Shown here in pieces: positions 62,726 to 64,000 of a stretch of DNA of 64,000 nucleotides. The notes beneath the pieces are model-generated. The model had not been told where the DNA came from. It did no database searches and saw nothing but the letters and a program-made list of their open reading frames with translations. Numbering within the stretch: position 1 is the stretch's first letter; every line of letters begins with the position of its first letter. This stretch comes from Nitrincola tibetensis (GTDB taxonomy: Bacteria; Pseudomonadota; Gammaproteobacteria; Pseudomonadales; Balneatricaceae). The stretch spans positions 62,001 to 126,000 of the forward strand of contig NZ_QKRX01000009.1 in the NCBI RefSeq assembly GCF_003284585.1, read 5' to 3'. The position numbers and the translations under genes were made by a program.

Positions 62726-64000
62726 TCAATTACCGGGTCGTGACGCACCCTCTTCGCTTATCTCGGTGATAAAATCAATTTCTAACTCAGCTTTTTCGGT
62801 AAAATACTCTGGCAACTCAGCTTTGATACCGGGCGCAAGGTTTTTAAACTCTCCCACCTGTTTCACTAAATTGCCTCGCCCACTGATCAACTGCCCCTCG
62901 GCGGAGACATAAGCACTAACGGCCGTATCCAATCCTTTTTTTACTTTCTCGAAGCTGCTCAAAAAGGTATTCAGCTTTTTAAACACTTGCTCTGCTTTGT
63001 CTGCCAATAAAGCCGTATGCTTATTCTGATCTTCATAGCGCCATAACTGCCGCACAATATTGAGACTGGTCAACAAGGTCGTGGGCGTGGCGACCAGCAC
63101 ATTGCGCTCGATGGCTTGCTGAAACAGTGTTTCATCGGCCTTCAAGGCTTCGACAAACGCCGATTCAATCGGAATAAACATGAACACCATCTCAGGTGAG
63201 TTCAAGCCGGGTAAACGATAGTAATCACGATCAGCCAGTTCTTTAATTCGACTTCCGATGGCTTGCACATGCTCTTTAAGCGCCGCTTTGCGCTCAAACT
63301 CATCTTCAGAATTCACATAGCGCGTATAGGCATTGAGCGAAACCTTGGCATCAATGATTAGGTGCTTGTTGTGCGGCAAATAAACGATGGCATCTGGACG
63401 CTGCCGTCCCTCTTCGGTATTAATGCTGACTTCACGCTTATAGTCTTTACCGATTTGCAGGCCGGATCGATCCAATACATTTTCAAGAACAAGCTCGCCC
63501 CAATTCCCTTGTAGTTTCTTTTGGCCCCGCAGTGCCGTTGAGAGGTGATGAGCTTCTTCGGTAATTTTATAATTGAGTTCTTTTAACGAGGCCAGTTCTT
63601 TGCGCAGCTCTCCCTGTTGCAGAGTCTCGCGATGATGGATTTGTTGAACTTCCGTTTTAAAGGTGTCAATCGACTGCTGGAAAGGCGTCAGTACGGCATT
63701 CAAGCCCAAGGTGTTTGTTTCTTGCAAGGCTTTGGCCTTGGCATTCAATATTTCATCGGACAAGACTTTAAAGTGCTCAGACAAACTGTTTTTTTGTTTC
63801 TCAAAGCTGGCGACTTCCCTAGCATAGCTAGCCTCTCGTGCTCTCAGTTCTGTTTTAATTTCGGTTAGTTCATTGTTAAGCTGGTTATATTCATACAATA
63901 ACGCATCGTGGCGATCAGACAGCGTTCTGCGCTCTTCACTTAACTCGTCATTAAGGCGACGTATACTCACCTCAGCCTGTTGGTATTTCTCATGTGACAA
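62726..64000 (-). CDS. rmuC: DNA recombination protein RmuC, partial
   Basis: RmuC limits DNA inversions at repeats and has a PD-(D/E)XK-like nuclease domain. The visible 424 residues hold a coiled coil (about 1-150) and the RmuC domain: GNWGELVLENVLDRSGL, YKREVSINTEEGRQRPDAIV, NKHLIIDAKVSLNAY and MVFMFIPIESAF. The frame is open at the right edge, and the N-terminal membrane anchor of RmuC proteins is not seen, so the gene continues beyond the window. It is upstream of the thiamine-type receptor. Confidence 0.92.
   Translation of the reverse strand: MSHEKYQQAEVSIRRLNDELSEERRTLSDRHDALLYEYNQLNNELTEIKTELRAREASYAREVASFEKQKNSLSEHFKVLSDEILNAKAKALQETNTLGLNAVLTPFQQSIDTFKTEVQQIHHRETLQQGELRKELASLKELNYKITEEAHHLSTALRGQKKLQGNWGELVLENVLDRSGLQIGKDYKREVSINTEEGRQRPDAIVYLPHNKHLIIDAKVSLNAYTRYVNSEDEFERKAALKEHVQAIGSRIKELADRDYYRLPGLNSPEMVFMFIPIESAFVEALKADETLFQQAIERNVLVATPTTLLTSLNIVRQLWRYEDQNKHTALLADKAEQVFKKLNTFLSSFEKVKKGLDTAVSAYVSAEGQLISGRGNLVKQVGEFKNLAPGIKAELPEYFTEKAELEIDFITEISEEGASRPGN

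Noticed and set aside
1-64000. CRISPR arrays, insertion sequences, prophage or integron
   Set aside because: No regularly spaced repeats, transposase, integrase or phage structural genes were found. VgrG and PAAR resemble phage tail parts but are T6SS genes here.

Overview
The window is a dense, moderate-GC chromosomal segment of a Gram-negative gammaproteobacterium. Trigger factor next to ClpP, TonB-ExbB-ExbD, SbcCD, RmuC, Fur-box-like sites and an Arg-His-Leu tRNA cluster all fit this. The gene mix (type VI secretion cargo, several TonB receptors, PQQ dehydrogenase, DUF2271/DUF4198/DUF6162 genes) suggests a marine Oceanospirillales-like bacterium such as a Marinomonas relative; that placement is inference. 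No phage, plasmid, insertion sequence or CRISPR array was seen.

Layout. 1-2119: clpP and tig (minus), with a terminator between them. 2617-7176: a secreted PQQ alcohol dehydrogenase and a secreted pentapeptide-repeat protein (plus), facing a response regulator/histidine kinase pair (minus). 7398-7784: four tRNA genes, Arg-His-Leu-His in transcription order, the two His copies identical. 8024-8878: folD. 9070-11685: exbB-exbD-exbD-tonB behind a Fur box, in which the second ExbD has Asn instead of the essential Asp. 11713-14902: a MacAB-like efflux pair with a CpxR-like box upstream. 15191-24035: iron and heme uptake, i.e. a catecholate-type TonB receptor with its own Fur box and a long heme operon hemP-receptor-hutX-hmuT-hmuU-hmuV-hutZ behind another Fur box. 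24204-28417: cysS, a lipoprotein gene and glnS.

28549-33936: an eight-gene operon behind a Fur-box promoter at 34204-34232. It encodes DUF2271, DUF4198, a small secreted protein, DUF6162, and a metal-type ABC transporter with two binding proteins: one keeps the metal-binding histidines, the other has lost them. Its order recalls the Pseudomonas fpv (ferripyoverdine) ABC locus. Two of the secreted proteins are predicted to begin with His after signal cleavage, a feature of copper/nickel-binding periplasmic proteins. This is the best candidate here for an incompletely described system.

34393-45827: an orphan type VI secretion cargo island, all minus strand: vgrG, PAAR, DUF4123 adaptor, a VasX/BTH_I2691-like membrane effector, a DUF6708 membrane protein (probable immunity), a second DUF4123 adaptor split by a frameshift at an A7 run, a Tli4-type immunity protein and a Tle-type lipase. 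No structural tss genes are present, so the secretion apparatus must be encoded elsewhere.

46024-57473: an in-frame azlC/azlD deletion remnant, sbcC and sbcD, a secreted monoheme protein, and a 1662-residue sensor (degenerate kinase, ATPase, helical repeats, GAF, diguanylate cyclase). 57655-58176: decayed fragments (dehydrogenase tail, ParD-like antitoxin start) and an operator-like inverted repeat. 58355-60416: a divergent LysR regulator and tartrate/D-malate dehydrogenase. 60425-62723: a TonB receptor under a TPP riboswitch, predicted to import thiamine or a precursor. 62726-64000: the C-terminal part of rmuC. Iron dominates the left half: four Fur-box-like sites precede the TonB energiser and three uptake units that would work together.
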